Positions 8,351-18,431 are shown, counted from the stretch's first letter. The stretch: DNA of 64,000 nt from an uncultured Lachnospiraceae bacterium (GCA_910585005.1 CAJUCN010000002.1:224293-288292), one strand, 5' to 3'. A program made the numbers and translations. The notes: generated by a model from the letters alone, not told the origin.

Positions 8351-10168
8351 ATGTACTTTATGATTTCGGGACATATTTTTACTAAATTTGAATTTTTAAA
8401 AAAAACAAAAATTAAACGGCAATTGTATTTTATTTATATTTTATCTATTGTTTTTCCTATGGCAATTATTGGGAGCATTCTGGTCATCAATACGTCAAAC
8501 TTGCTCACTAATTATCACCGTGATCTTTTGGAATCCGATAATTTAAGGGTGAGAACAATTTTATTTGAAATCACAACGCAGATTTATAATATTTCGGAGG
8601 ATTTGGTATTAGATGAAAATCTCCGGCAGATGCTCCGGAGAAGTTATTATGTACGTCCCAACTTTGAAAAACAAGCTTCGGAAATTACTTTGCTTGACAG
8701 TTACAGATATAACCATGCAGAAATTGATGACATAGAAATATATATTGATAATTTATCTTTTATGGAGTATAAGCAATTTCATATAGCAGATAAGAAAATG
8801 CGAAATGTGGAGTGGTTTCAAAAGGCGTCTTCCCAGTCAAGCGCTTTTTGGTACCCCATGTTGAGTGTTGATAATTATGGGAATGAATATTGGAATTTAT
8901 GCCTGGTCAGGAAGATCCCTTTAAAAAATACTTCCAGTAATGCTGTTTTGGTTATTAAAATCAGCAATAATTACCTGAAAACAAGAATCAGCAGTGAGGA
9001 ATATGCTGCAATGGTTTCCGTAGATGATAAACCGGTATTTTACAGCTCAGACACAGAATTATACGGAAAAGAACAGCCTATTCCCATTGATCATGAAAAA
9101 AATTATTTTCAATATATGGGAACAGAAAAAATAGGGAACAAATATTGTTTTGTGAACATGTCTACTCTTCGTATGTATCAGTCCGATTCAAAAATCTATG
9201 TTTTGACTATGAATGACCAGGCTTACAGCAGTATAAGAAAGATAGTTTTTATTTGTCTGTTGATCATCATACTGGCTATTTTGATCCCCGGTCTTATTAT
9301 TCATTTTTTTACTTTATATTTCACTTCAAGGGTATTGACCTTAAGACAGGCAATGCATCAGGCGAGCAATGAAGATTATGAGATCATCGATTCAGTAAGT
9401 GGACAGGACGAACTGTCGGAAGCCTTTTCGGATTTAGAAGTTATGGTGCAGAAAATAAAGCAAAAAGATGCGGAAATGTATGAATCACGCATTAATGAAA
9501 AGGAATTGATAACGGCGCAGCAAGCAATGGAATTTAAGATGCTGGCGAGCCAGATTAATCCTCACTTTCTTTACAATGCATTAGAAAGTATCCGGATGAA
9601 AGCGTTTACGGTAGGTGACAGGGAGGTAGCTACGGCTATTAAGCTTCTTGGAAAATCCATGAGATATGTTTTAGAAAATATTGGAACTTCTTTTACAACG
9701 TTAGGTAAGGAATTGGAACATGTGGAGACTTATCTGGCTATCCAAAAGCTTCGTTTTGGAGAAAAATTTAACAGTGATTTTCAGATATCGCCGGAAATTG
9801 ACCTGTCCCAGATTTATATTTTACCTTTACTGTTACAGCCGATTGTGGAAAATGCAATTTTGCATGGCCTGGAAGAAAAGGAATCAGGTGGTCTGATTAA
9901 AATATGTATTTATAAAAAAGAAGAAGGGGGAATGGATAATATTTGTATTGAAATCAGCGATAATGGCTGTGGCATGACAACCCAGGAGCTTTATAATCTT
10001 ACCCAGGATATTGAAATCAGGGACAGCGGCAGAACGAAAAGTATTGGGCTTTATAATATCAACCAGCGGTTAAAATTAAGTTATGGGCAGGGGTATTCTT
10101 TCAAAATACTATCCGAAACCGGTGAAGGAACTTTGGTTCAAATGATGATTCCTGTGAAAAACAGATGA
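8351..10168 (+). CDS. YesM-type sensor histidine kinase
   Basis: 605-aa membrane kinase of the His_kinase (PF06580)/HATPase_c class that partners AraC-type response regulators in sugar sensing. There is a membrane segment at about residues 25-48, an extracellular sensor region to about 295, a second membrane segment about 297-322, a HAMP-like linker, the phospho-acceptor motif SQINPHFLYNALESI (about residue 400) and ATP-binding motifs IVENAILHGL and DNGCGM. The cognate regulator is probably the YesN-like gene at 18472-20070 on the other strand. The ribosome site is weak, so the start is approximate. Confidence 0.92.
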   Translation: MYFMISGHIFTKFEFLKKTKIKRQLYFIYILSIVFPMAIIGSILVINTSNLLTNYHRDLLESDNLRVRTILFEITTQIYNISEDLVLDENLRQMLRRSYYVRPNFEKQASEITLLDSYRYNHAEIDDIEIYIDNLSFMEYKQFHIADKKMRNVEWFQKASSQSSAFWYPMLSVDNYGNEYWNLCLVRKIPLKNTSSNAVLVIKISNNYLKTRISSEEYAAMVSVDDKPVFYSSDTELYGKEQPIPIDHEKNYFQYMGTEKIGNKYCFVNMSTLRMYQSDSKIYVLTMNDQAYSSIRKIVFICLLIIILAILIPGLIIHFFTLYFTSRVLTLRQAMHQASNEDYEIIDSVSGQDELSEAFSDLEVMVQKIKQKDAEMYESRINEKELITAQQAMEFKMLASQINPHFLYNALESIRMKAFTVGDREVATAIKLLGKSMRYVLENIGTSFTTLGKELEHVETYLAIQKLRFGEKFNSDFQISPEIDLSQIYILPLLLQPIVENAILHGLEEKESGGLIKICIYKKEEGGMDNICIEISDNGCGMTTQELYNLTQDIEIRDSGRTKSIGLYNINQRLKLSYGQGYSFKILSETGEGTLVQMMIPVKNR

Positions 10169-10261
10169 GAATTTATCAAAAATAAAGCATGATGAAAAAA
10201 AATGACTGTATTTGTTGTCAATTTTGTATTGTATTAATTTTTTTATAATTTTTTTATAATT

Positions 10262-10299
10262 AACACATCATAAAACAAAGCGTTTTATGGTGTGTTTTT
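10262..10299 (+). terminator. Intrinsic terminator, possibly part of an attenuator
   Basis: AACACATCATAAAAC (10262-10276) pairs with GTTTTATGGTGTGTT (10282-10296): 15 pairs including one T-G, a 5-nt loop and a following T run. It lies between the kinase and the permease gene. Confidence 0.85.
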
Positions 10300-10329
10300 C
10301 TGTTTGTTTCATTTAACACATCATAAGAC
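10282..10329 (+). promoter_or_regulatory. Alternative hairpin competing with the terminator
   Basis: The left terminator arm is repeated at 10315-10329 (AACACATCATAAGAC, 14 of 15 identical). This copy can pair with the same right arm (10282-10296) and thereby exclude the terminator; the ribosome site AAAGGGAGG follows immediately. The function is inferred from pairing geometry only. Confidence 0.4.
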
Positions 10330-10345
10330 AGAAAGGGAGGAGAAA

Positions 10346-11797
10346 ATGGATAAAAGTAAAACTGTAAAAGAATTGGCATCTGATAAACTATATTATTTTA
10401 TCAGGCTTGCCGTTCTTCTTTCAGTGGTTTTTCTGTTTGTCCCGGCTTTAAACCCGTCAAGGATTTGCGGACTGATCAATAAAAATTTGTCCTTATTTAC
10501 ATCCGGTGTTGCTTATTCGACCTTGACAGCAGATTTTGGCCGTGCATTCAAGAAAGGATGGGTGGAAAATTCCTCTATCCAAATGCTTTATGTTTCTTCA
10601 TTGGTAATCTGTTTAGGGATTGCAGCAAATGCAGCCAGCGGATGTATGTCACTTGGAAACATGAAATTTAAGAAACTTGGAAATATAATCTCTCTTGTTG
10701 GCAGTATCGTGGAATTGGCCGGCATGGGAGGTATTTATATGGCATACGTTCAAGTAGCCGCCACTTCAAAACCCAAAAGGGTAGAGCCTATGTTTCCCGG
10801 CAGCTTCTGGTTTGTGACCGTTATATTTGCTCTGATTTTTGTTGCAAGCCTTATTCAGGTAATTATCACGGCGAAGGAAAAAGCAGAAGAAAAATTTGAG
10901 ATGGAGACGAAATTCAGGCTTTTCTTAATGTTCTTACCATTTATTGCACTAGTTGCAGTATTTTCTTATCTTCCTCTTTGGGGATGGAGATATGCTTTCT
11001 TTGATTATAAAGTTGGCGATACCCTTAGCATGGATAAATTCGTAGGATTTAAATGGTTTACAGAGTTGATCAAAAATCCTGCAACCGTGAGGGACATCAT
11101 AAATGTGTTAAAGAATACCCTTGGTATGAGTTTTATCGGTCTTGCCACAAGCTGGCTTCCTATGGCTTTTGCAATTTTCCTTTGTGAAATGAAAAATATC
11201 AAGTTTAGAAGATTTGTACAGACTTTTACCACAGTTCCTAACTTTATCAGTTGGGTTCTGGTATATTCCATTGCCTTTTGTATTTTTTCTACAGACGGTT
11301 TTATCAGCAGTATTTTCGTAAACTTAGGAATTTGGCAGGAAGGCAAAAACTTTTTGATGGATGGTTCTAATACCTGGCTTAAAATGTGGCTTTGGGGTAC
11401 ATGGAAAGGTGTAGGCTGGAGCGCCATCATATACATATCCGCAATATCCGGTATCGACCAACAGCTCTATGAAGCGGCAACGGTGGACGGTGCGGGCAGA
11501 TTCCAGAAGATGTGGAATATTACCGTTCCTTGTCTGATCCCGACATTTTTTGTACTGTTCTTAATGGCAGTGGCAAATATTTTAAGTAATGGTATGGATC
11601 AGTATCTGGTATTTAAAAATGCTACCAATACCAGTTCCATCATGGTGCTTGACCTGTATGTATATGAGCTTGGTATTGGAAAAGGTTCCATTCCCCTTAC
11701 CACGGTGGTCAGTATGCTAAAATCAATAGTCAGTGTTATCTTGCTATTTGGCGCAAACGGGGCCTCTAAACTGCTCCGTGGCGAAAGCATTATATAA
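10346..11797 (+). CDS. LplB-type sugar ABC transporter permease with N-terminal extension
   Basis: Membrane permease of the carbohydrate uptake family with B. subtilis LplB as prototype. The C-terminal about 300 residues are the normal permease with the EAA loop EAATVDGAGRFQKMWNITVP, which contacts the ATPase. The first about 180 residues add roughly four membrane segments not found in standard 310-aa LplB proteins. The start is the ATG at 10346 after AAAGGGAGGAGAA; an earlier in-frame ATG (10292) lies in the terminator. It forms an operon with the YtcP-type permease 12 bp downstream and a binding protein. No ATPase gene is nearby. Confidence 0.9.
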   Translation: MDKSKTVKELASDKLYYFIRLAVLLSVVFLFVPALNPSRICGLINKNLSLFTSGVAYSTLTADFGRAFKKGWVENSSIQMLYVSSLVICLGIAANAASGCMSLGNMKFKKLGNIISLVGSIVELAGMGGIYMAYVQVAATSKPKRVEPMFPGSFWFVTVIFALIFVASLIQVIITAKEKAEEKFEMETKFRLFLMFLPFIALVAVFSYLPLWGWRYAFFDYKVGDTLSMDKFVGFKWFTELIKNPATVRDIINVLKNTLGMSFIGLATSWLPMAFAIFLCEMKNIKFRRFVQTFTTVPNFISWVLVYSIAFCIFSTDGFISSIFVNLGIWQEGKNFLMDGSNTWLKMWLWGTWKGVGWSAIIYISAISGIDQQLYEAATVDGAGRFQKMWNITVPCLIPTFFVLFLMAVANILSNGMDQYLVFKNATNTSSIMVLDLYVYELGIGKGSIPLTTVVSMLKSIVSVILLFGANGASKLLRGESII

Positions 11798-11809
11798 GGA
11801 GGTGGAAGT

Positions 11810-12775
11810 ATGGCAAAGACAGCGCAGGAAAAAGCAGATGCAAAAGCTGAAAAGCTTTATAAAAAGACCCATAAGCGCAAATATCAATTGAGTCCGGGCG
11901 ATATTTTATTTACAGTGCTTAATTACTTGGTATTTACTTTATTTACCATTGCATGTATCTTCCCCTTTTATTATCTCTTTATCAATACGATCAGTGATAA
12001 TGACATGGTTTTGAGGGGTACGATTAATTTTATTCCTAGGGGACTCCATATTGGGAATTATACAGCCCTTTTAAACGTAGGTGACTTGTCAACAGCCTTT
12101 TTGGTGTCCGTGACAAGAACGCTTCTTGGTACAACTCTCATGGTAATGGCTTCCGCCCTGGTAGGTTATCTGGTTACCAAGCAGGAAATGTGGGGTAGGA
12201 AGTTCTGGTATCGGTTTTTAATTATTACCATGTATTTTAATGCCGGTATTATTCCAGTATTTTTGAACATGCAGATGTTAGGTTTGACCAATAGTTTCTG
12301 GGTATATATTATTCCCGGCATTGTGGCTCCTTACAATATTATTCTGGTTAAGACTTATATTGAGTCAATTCCGGCGGATCTGGAAGAAAGCGCCTCCATA
12401 GACGGGGCAACTCATATGACCATATTCCGAAAGATTATCTGGCCGTTATGTAAGCCGATCCTTGCAACCATTGCAATCTTTGGCGCGGTGGGACATTGGA
12501 ACTCCTTTACGGATTCCCTGATCTATATGCAGTCTGCACCGAATTTATACACGTTACAACACCGGCTGTACATTTACTTAAATCAGTCTTCCAATTTAAA
12601 ATCACTGATGCAGTCTGGTGGTACGGTGAGTGAAGCGGCTATGAAGTCGGTGCTTAGTGGCAAGATTATCAAATATACCATTTCCATGGTTACAGTTATC
12701 CCGATTCTGTTGGTGTATCCTTTCATGCAAAGGTATTTTGAGGAAGGTATCATGTTAGGGGCCGTAAAAGGTTAA
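11810..12775 (+). CDS. YtcP-type sugar ABC transporter permease
   Basis: Second permease of the oligosaccharide importer, six predicted membrane segments, 321 aa. The conserved cytoplasmic EAA loop appears as EESASIDGATHMTIFRKIIWPL. A Lys-rich cytoplasmic N-terminus (about 40 aa) precedes the first segment. AAGGAGGTGG is 6 bases from the ATG. It should pair with the LplB-type protein encoded just upstream and the lipoprotein downstream. Confidence 0.92.
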   Translation: MAKTAQEKADAKAEKLYKKTHKRKYQLSPGDILFTVLNYLVFTLFTIACIFPFYYLFINTISDNDMVLRGTINFIPRGLHIGNYTALLNVGDLSTAFLVSVTRTLLGTTLMVMASALVGYLVTKQEMWGRKFWYRFLIITMYFNAGIIPVFLNMQMLGLTNSFWVYIIPGIVAPYNIILVKTYIESIPADLEESASIDGATHMTIFRKIIWPLCKPILATIAIFGAVGHWNSFTDSLIYMQSAPNLYTLQHRLYIYLNQSSNLKSLMQSGGTVSEAAMKSVLSGKIIKYTISMVTVIPILLVYPFMQRYFEEGIMLGAVKG

Positions 12776-12874
12776 AAAACGAAAACATTGATTATGGTGT
12801 TTCGCTGCATACATGATCTCTATACGGTCATGTGTGCGGCTATACATAAACACAAAAAAGGAGGAAGAAAAAGT

Positions 12875-14692
12875 ATGAAAGCAAAAAAAATTGTTGCCCT
12901 GCTTTTGGCATCAGTCATGACATTATCTTTAATGGCATGCGGCGGTGGCAGTACACCGGAAACTACAGATCCTGCTGTTACAGACGATGTAGATGAAGCA
13001 GATGATGAAGAGGACGTAGACGCAGAAGATGATGTCGACGATGTGGCAGACACAGAGGAAGATGCTGATGATTTTGAGGAATTGTTGGCAGAGGTCATTC
13101 CTGAGGAGACAGTGACACTGGATGTATTCGACCAGTTGGCAAACTACTCCGGAGAACAGATCGGATGGTTTGGTCAGATCATGTTAGAAAAATTCAATGT
13201 TAAGTTGAACATCATCCCAGATCCTGATGGTGCAGGCGTGTATGAGACGCGTATGGAATCCGGGAACTTAGGTGACATTGTAATTTGGGGCGCTGATGGT
13301 GATGAGTATCTTCAGGCTGTAGAAAAAGGTATGTTGTATGATTGGAATGAAGATGACCTTCTTTCTGATTATGGTCCGTACATTAAGGAAAATATGCCTT
13401 ATGCCCTTGAGAAGAACACCAACCTATCCGGCGGTACCACTTATGGGTATGGCTTTGCCGTAGCAGTTGACTCAACAGAACGTCAGGATGCAATGTATAC
13501 ATGGGATCTTCGTTGGGATCTTTACAAAGAATTAGGTTATCCTGAAATCAAGAATCTGGATGACATGGTAGAGGTGCTTGCACAGATGAAGGAAATCTGC
13601 CCTACCGATGATAATGGTAAGCCCACCTATGGTGTATCCCTGTTCAACGACTGGGATGGTGATATGGTTATGTTCGTAAAATCCCTTGCAACAGCATATT
13701 ACGGGTATGACGAATTTGGGTTTGGGTTATATGACCCGGAAACACAGACCTATCATCCTTGCCTTGAAGAGGGTGGCCCTTATCTTGAGTCTTTGAAATT
13801 TTATAATACCTTATATCAAAGAGGGCTTCTTGACCCTGACTCTCAGACACAGAAGAATGCCGGTATGACGGAAGATTATCAGAATGGTACTGCTTTTTTG
13901 AATATCTTTAACTTCCTGGGTTCATCTTTGTATAATACGGAAGCACATGCCGCAGAAAATAAAGCAATGTATCCTTGTCCTCCTTCAGAGGCAAAGCCGC
14001 TTATATATGGTCAGAACGTATATGGCGGAAACAGGATCTGGTCTATCGGCGCTAAATCAGAATATCCGGAGCTTTGCATGGCTATCTTAAACTGGCTGTC
14101 AACTCCTGAAGGACGTATGACATCTGAGTATGGGCCGAAGGATGTCTGCTGGTACTATGGTGAAGATGGCAAGACCTACTTTACCGACCTTGGACGTACC
14201 GCTAAGTTAGACGGTAAGACAGAAATGGCAGACGGCTATTCAGGAACCTTTGAAGACGGTAACTTTAAGATGAACAATGAAACATGGGCGCTTGATGCAG
14301 CAAATCCGGATTCAAATGGCGAAACTTATAATTATAGGAAATGGGAAAGCTTTATGTCAGAACCCAGTTGTGATATTGAGGCTGACTGGAGAGAAAAGAC
14401 AGGATGTGCTACACCGGATGAGTACATGGGCAGTGTTGGTTATGCGTTAGCTCCTGGTACAACTTATACCGCTGGTGTAAGGTCTGATGAATTACAGGTA
14501 GTATGGAATCAGGTTGCAACCTGTATCAAGGATAATTCCTGGAGAGCAATCTACGCTTCTACAGATGAAGAATTTGATCAGATCGTGGCTGACATGATTG
14601 CACAGGCTGATGAATATGGATATGATCAGTGTGTAGAGTTCCAGGAGAATGAAGCAAAATTAAGGGCTGCAGCAGAAGACGCAGTGAAGTAA
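12875..14692 (+). CDS. Oligosaccharide-binding lipoprotein (LplA type)
   Basis: Extracellular solute-binding protein, lipid-anchored. The start is the ATG at 12875 after AAAGGAGGAAG, giving a signal peptide ending in the lipobox LMAC (Cys 22). A very acidic linker of Asp and Glu (about residues 35-75) follows, then the binding fold, which starts TLDVFDQLANYSG. 605 aa. It is a clear paralogue of the lipoprotein at 20272-22014: both share DVFD-LANY, GWF, NLGDI and the TYGP-type positions. Third gene of the permease operon. Confidence 0.92.
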   Translation: MKAKKIVALLLASVMTLSLMACGGGSTPETTDPAVTDDVDEADDEEDVDAEDDVDDVADTEEDADDFEELLAEVIPEETVTLDVFDQLANYSGEQIGWFGQIMLEKFNVKLNIIPDPDGAGVYETRMESGNLGDIVIWGADGDEYLQAVEKGMLYDWNEDDLLSDYGPYIKENMPYALEKNTNLSGGTTYGYGFAVAVDSTERQDAMYTWDLRWDLYKELGYPEIKNLDDMVEVLAQMKEICPTDDNGKPTYGVSLFNDWDGDMVMFVKSLATAYYGYDEFGFGLYDPETQTYHPCLEEGGPYLESLKFYNTLYQRGLLDPDSQTQKNAGMTEDYQNGTAFLNIFNFLGSSLYNTEAHAAENKAMYPCPPSEAKPLIYGQNVYGGNRIWSIGAKSEYPELCMAILNWLSTPEGRMTSEYGPKDVCWYYGEDGKTYFTDLGRTAKLDGKTEMADGYSGTFEDGNFKMNNETWALDAANPDSNGETYNYRKWESFMSEPSCDIEADWREKTGCATPDEYMGSVGYALAPGTTYTAGVRSDELQVVWNQVATCIKDNSWRAIYASTDEEFDQIVADMIAQADEYGYDQCVEFQENEAKLRAAAEDAVK

Positions 14693-14716
14693 TGAGAGTA
14701 TCCTAAAATAATACGA

Positions 14717-14748
14717 GGGGGCTGTTTCATTGAGGGCAGCTCCCTTTT
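14717..14748 (+). terminator. Terminator after the binding-protein gene
   Basis: GGGGGCTG (14717-14724) pairs with CAGCTCCC (14737-14744), followed by TTTTAT. The stem is short and the T run modest, so partial read-through is likely. Confidence 0.55.
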
Positions 14749-14758
14749 ATGATATAAT
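14730..14758 (+). promoter_or_regulatory. Promoter for yesL-GH3, overlapping the terminator
   Basis: TTGAGG at 14730-14735 and TATAAT at 14753-14758 with 17 bp between them. The -35 box lies in the loop of the preceding terminator. Confidence 0.6.
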
Positions 14759-14792
14759 TGCCACATAAAAATAAGCGGCAGGGAGGATAATT

Positions 14793-15443
14793 ATGAAGTT
14801 ATTCAGTGTAGACAGTCCTGTATATAAGTTTCTCAGTAAATTTCTTGATGTGGTAAAATTGAATTTCCTGTGGATTATATTTAGTATTCCTATTGTTACT
14901 GTGGGGGCATCTACTGTGGCTGCCATGTCGGTGGGCCTTAAGATGGTGGATGATGAGGAAGGATATATTGGAAAAACCTTTTTGAAAGCATTTAAAGAAA
15001 ACTGGAAACAAGGAACCATACTCTGGATCATAACCGTGGTTGCAAGTTATGCAATTTATTTGGATTTCCAGCTATTTGAGGCAGTGGATAAGAACCCGGT
15101 CATTTTCCTGATTGTAGGCATGGCGTCTATTGCGTTAGCAGTTGTCGCTCTGATTTATTCTTATCCTTTGGCTGCGAGATATGAAAACACTCTTGTAAAT
15201 ACGATCCAGAATTCCATCAATATTTCCCGGAAGTATTTCGGAAGGACATTGCTTTTGGTGATTATCTTGGCAGTAGAGTATATTGTGTTTAATTTCAATA
15301 AAACGATGCTGTTTTTCGGCATTATATTAGGGCCTGGTTTTATGATTTTTACCATTGCAGCATTCAGTAAAAGGATTTTTCAGGAGATTGAAAAGGAACC
15401 GGGAGCCGTCATAAACAAAGAAGAGAAAGAAAGGGTGGATTAA
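14793..15443 (+). CDS. YesL family (DUF624) membrane protein
   Basis: 216-aa membrane protein with about five membrane segments, family DUF624, typified by B. subtilis YesL and found beside LplABC-type sugar importers. FLDVVKLNFLWIIFSIPIVTVG near the start is the family hallmark. The biochemical role is not established. AGGGAGGAT precedes the ATG. The GH3 gene starts 3 bp after its stop, so the two are co-translated. Confidence 0.88.
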   Translation: MKLFSVDSPVYKFLSKFLDVVKLNFLWIIFSIPIVTVGASTVAAMSVGLKMVDDEEGYIGKTFLKAFKENWKQGTILWIITVVASYAIYLDFQLFEAVDKNPVIFLIVGMASIALAVVALIYSYPLAARYENTLVNTIQNSINISRKYFGRTLLLVIILAVEYIVFNFNKTMLFFGIILGPGFMIFTIAAFSKRIFQEIEKEPGAVINKEEKERVD

Positions 15444-15446
15444 GAC

Positions 15447-18431
15447 ATGGAAGACTATAAGAAAACACCGTTATGGAATAATCATCTTCCTTTGGAAGAA
15501 AGGCTGGATTATTTAATACAGGAATTGACATTAGAAGAAAAGATTTCCTGTCTTGGAACCAGATGTCCGGAAATTGAGCGTCTGGGAATCAAGGCTTCCT
15601 TTGTAGGAGGAGAAGCTGCCCACGGGGTTGAGGCAAGGCATGATCAGGCTTTTAATAAAGGGGAAGCGGAACCGACAACATCTTTCACCCAGCCTATTGG
15701 TATGAGCGCCAGCTTTGACCGTGATTTAATCAGGAATTGTGGAAAAGCAGTTGGAGAAGAAGCAAGGGCGCTTTTTTCGAGGAATTTAACGGGAAGCCTT
15801 TGCCGATGGGCTCCTACCATTGATATGGAACGCGATCCCAGATGGGGGAGAACGGAGGAAGCATATGGGGAAGACCCTTATTTAACGGGTGAAATGTCTT
15901 CGGCATATATCCAGGGTATGAGAGGGAATCACCCTTTTTATATTCAGTGTGGGGCTACTTTAAAACATTTTTATGCCAATAATGTGGAAAAGGATAGGAT
16001 CAAAATATCTTCTTCTATTGATGAAAGAAATAAATACGAATATTATCTGGAACCCTTTCGCAAAGCAGTAGAAGAAGGCGGAGCGGAGGCAATCATGACT
16101 TCGTATAATGAGATCAATGGTGTCCCTGCAATTCTTAATCATGAGGTACAGGATCTGGTTAAAGATTCCTGGGGACTTCCGGGGCATGTAGTCTGTGATG
16201 GGGGTGATTTCCAACAGACAGTAAATGACCATAAGTATTTTACTTCCCATGCAGAAACAGTTGCCTATGGATTGAAGGCAGGTGTTGATTGCTTTACCGA
16301 TAATCCCAAGGTTGTTTTTGCATCGGCGCGGGAAGCCCTTGAACAGGGATTGATCAGGGAGGAAGATATTAACAGGTCTGTCCGCAATTCTTTTCGTACC
16401 CGTATCCGCCTGGGATTTTTTGACGGAGAAGGGGATTGCCCCTATACAGGCATGGGGGAAGAATTTATCAATAATAAAGCGCATCAGCGGCTTTGCCGGC
16501 AAATGGCAAGTGAAGCCGTAGTCCTTTTAAAAAATGAAAAAGACCTGCTGCCTTTTAACCCTTTGGAGGTTTCTTCTTTGGCAGTTATCGGGCCATTGAG
16601 CGACGTCTGGTATTTGGATTGGTATAGTGGAATTCCTCCTTATCATGTAACTGTTTTGGATGGAATCAAGAATGCTATGCCAGATACGGAAATATATGCA
16701 TGTAATGCCCTTTCCCGGATACGTTTGCAGTGTAATGACAAATATATCGGGCTTGATGGGGAATTGCGCCTTATGTTGACAGATCGGGAAAAGGCAGAAA
16801 TTTTTACTTTTACGGATTGGGGATGTGGGAGCTCCACCCTGCGGGCGGAAAGCAATGGTATGCTTGTCACCCTTGAGGAAGGTTCTTATCTTATTAAGGC
16901 GGACAAAAAAGATGCTTTTTCCTGGTTTATCAGAGAGTCCTGGAATTTGAAAGGGACGGCAGGAAATCAAAGTGAAGATATGAAAGGTTCCTTCTATCTG
17001 GATAGCTGGAATGGAAGAAAAGTAACAGTAGATGGGACAGGTCATTTGGCAGTCATTAAGACAAGCGAAATGGTTCCAGGTGAGGGAGATGATGCAACGC
17101 TGGGAAGAGAGTCTTATGCACTGAGCCAGGGCGAGCCGGCAGTGTTTTGCATGGAAGTGGTGGAAGATGGCATAGCAAAGGCGGAAGAAACGGCAAGGAA
17201 AGCAGAGAAGACAGTATTGGTATTAGGATGCAACCCAGTGATCAATAGTAAAGAGGAAATAGACAGAACCACATTGGCCCTGCCTCCTTTCCAGCAAAAG
17301 CTTGCAGATGCGGTTTTAACGGCAAACCCGGAAACTGTTGTAGTGTTGATTAGTAATTATCCTTATGCAATTGGATCTTTAAATAAGAAAGCGCCTGCCA
17401 TTGTTTATTCTGCATCCGGATCCCAGGAACAGGGAAATGGAATTGCTGATGTGTTATTTGGAAAGGAAGTTCCTGCGGGAAGACTTCCAATGACATGGTA
17501 TGCACAGGATAGTGACCTGCCGGATTTCAATGATTATGATATTATTCAAGGGGAGAGGACTTACCAATATTTTAACGGGGAGACGTTGTATCCTTTTGGA
17601 TACGGTCTTTCTTATACAAAGTTTCATTATGGGACTATCCAGGCTGCCGAATCGGAGGATCAAGTGATCCTGAAAGTTCCTGTTACCAATACAGGGAAGG
17701 TCAAGGGTGATGAAGTGGTTCAAATTTATGTACATAAAGAAGGAAGCAGAGTGAAACGCCCTAATCTGCAGCTAAAAGGATTTGAAAGATTAAAGGAATT
17801 ATCCCCCGGTGAAACCAGGGAAGCCATATTTAAGATTGATAAGAAAGAGTTAAAATATTATGATGTAGTATCAGGATCTATGATTTTGGAAGAAGGGGAT
17901 TATTTCTTTATGGCAGGCGCTTCTTGCACGGATATCCGCCAGAAAGTACATATGTATTTAAAGGGCAGCAGGGCATCCTTTAGAAACCCCTACGGGAGGA
18001 TTTATGCAGTCAGGTATGATGCATATGAAAATTGCTTTGTCCATAAAGGGGAAAAAGGCCATACGATGAATGGAAGTACTTGCATGATACCAGGCAGGCC
18101 GGGAGATGACCCTAACTGTGTTGCAGCAAATAAAAATGCAATCATTGGAAAATTAGTTTATCAAGACCTTTTGTTTAACCAGGCGCCCAAAAAAGTAAGT
18201 TTTCGCGTTTGTGCAGCAGAAGATGGGCAAATAAAATATGTTTGTATCCAAACAGGAAATCCTCATAATTTTGTAGACGGCCATATAGACCTGCAAAAAA
18301 ATGAGGATCTGGAATTTTATTATGTAGAGGCAGAAATTCCTGACTCTGCCATTAAAGCAGGTGAAAATTATAACCTTGAGGTGATCATTACAGGAAAAAT
18401 TAAAATTTCTGAATTTCAGTTTATAATGTAG
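15447..18431 (+). CDS. GH3 beta-glucosidase/beta-xylosidase
   Basis: Retaining exo-beta-glycosidase of family 3, 994 aa, no signal peptide. The N-terminal (beta/alpha)8 domain has DMERDPRWGRTEEAYGEDP and HFYANN; the nucleophile Asp is expected in HVVCDGGDF. The (alpha/beta)6 domain is interrupted around residues 420-560 by an inserted beta-rich segment. An FnIII-like domain (VTNTGKVKGDEVVQIYV) spans about 755-830, and an extra C-terminal domain of about 160 aa resembles a carbohydrate-binding module in length only. Subfamily features (CDGGDF rather than SDW) point toward beta-xylosidase or mixed specificity. It is predicted to trim imported oligosaccharides. Confidence 0.9.
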   Translation: MEDYKKTPLWNNHLPLEERLDYLIQELTLEEKISCLGTRCPEIERLGIKASFVGGEAAHGVEARHDQAFNKGEAEPTTSFTQPIGMSASFDRDLIRNCGKAVGEEARALFSRNLTGSLCRWAPTIDMERDPRWGRTEEAYGEDPYLTGEMSSAYIQGMRGNHPFYIQCGATLKHFYANNVEKDRIKISSSIDERNKYEYYLEPFRKAVEEGGAEAIMTSYNEINGVPAILNHEVQDLVKDSWGLPGHVVCDGGDFQQTVNDHKYFTSHAETVAYGLKAGVDCFTDNPKVVFASAREALEQGLIREEDINRSVRNSFRTRIRLGFFDGEGDCPYTGMGEEFINNKAHQRLCRQMASEAVVLLKNEKDLLPFNPLEVSSLAVIGPLSDVWYLDWYSGIPPYHVTVLDGIKNAMPDTEIYACNALSRIRLQCNDKYIGLDGELRLMLTDREKAEIFTFTDWGCGSSTLRAESNGMLVTLEEGSYLIKADKKDAFSWFIRESWNLKGTAGNQSEDMKGSFYLDSWNGRKVTVDGTGHLAVIKTSEMVPGEGDDATLGRESYALSQGEPAVFCMEVVEDGIAKAEETARKAEKTVLVLGCNPVINSKEEIDRTTLALPPFQQKLADAVLTANPETVVVLISNYPYAIGSLNKKAPAIVYSASGSQEQGNGIADVLFGKEVPAGRLPMTWYAQDSDLPDFNDYDIIQGERTYQYFNGETLYPFGYGLSYTKFHYGTIQAAESEDQVILKVPVTNTGKVKGDEVVQIYVHKEGSRVKRPNLQLKGFERLKELSPGETREAIFKIDKKELKYYDVVSGSMILEEGDYFFMAGASCTDIRQKVHMYLKGSRASFRNPYGRIYAVRYDAYENCFVHKGEKGHTMNGSTCMIPGRPGDDPNCVAANKNAIIGKLVYQDLLFNQAPKKVSFRVCAAEDGQIKYVCIQTGNPHNFVDGHIDLQKNEDLEFYYVEAEIPDSAIKAGENYNLEVIITGKIKISEFQFIM

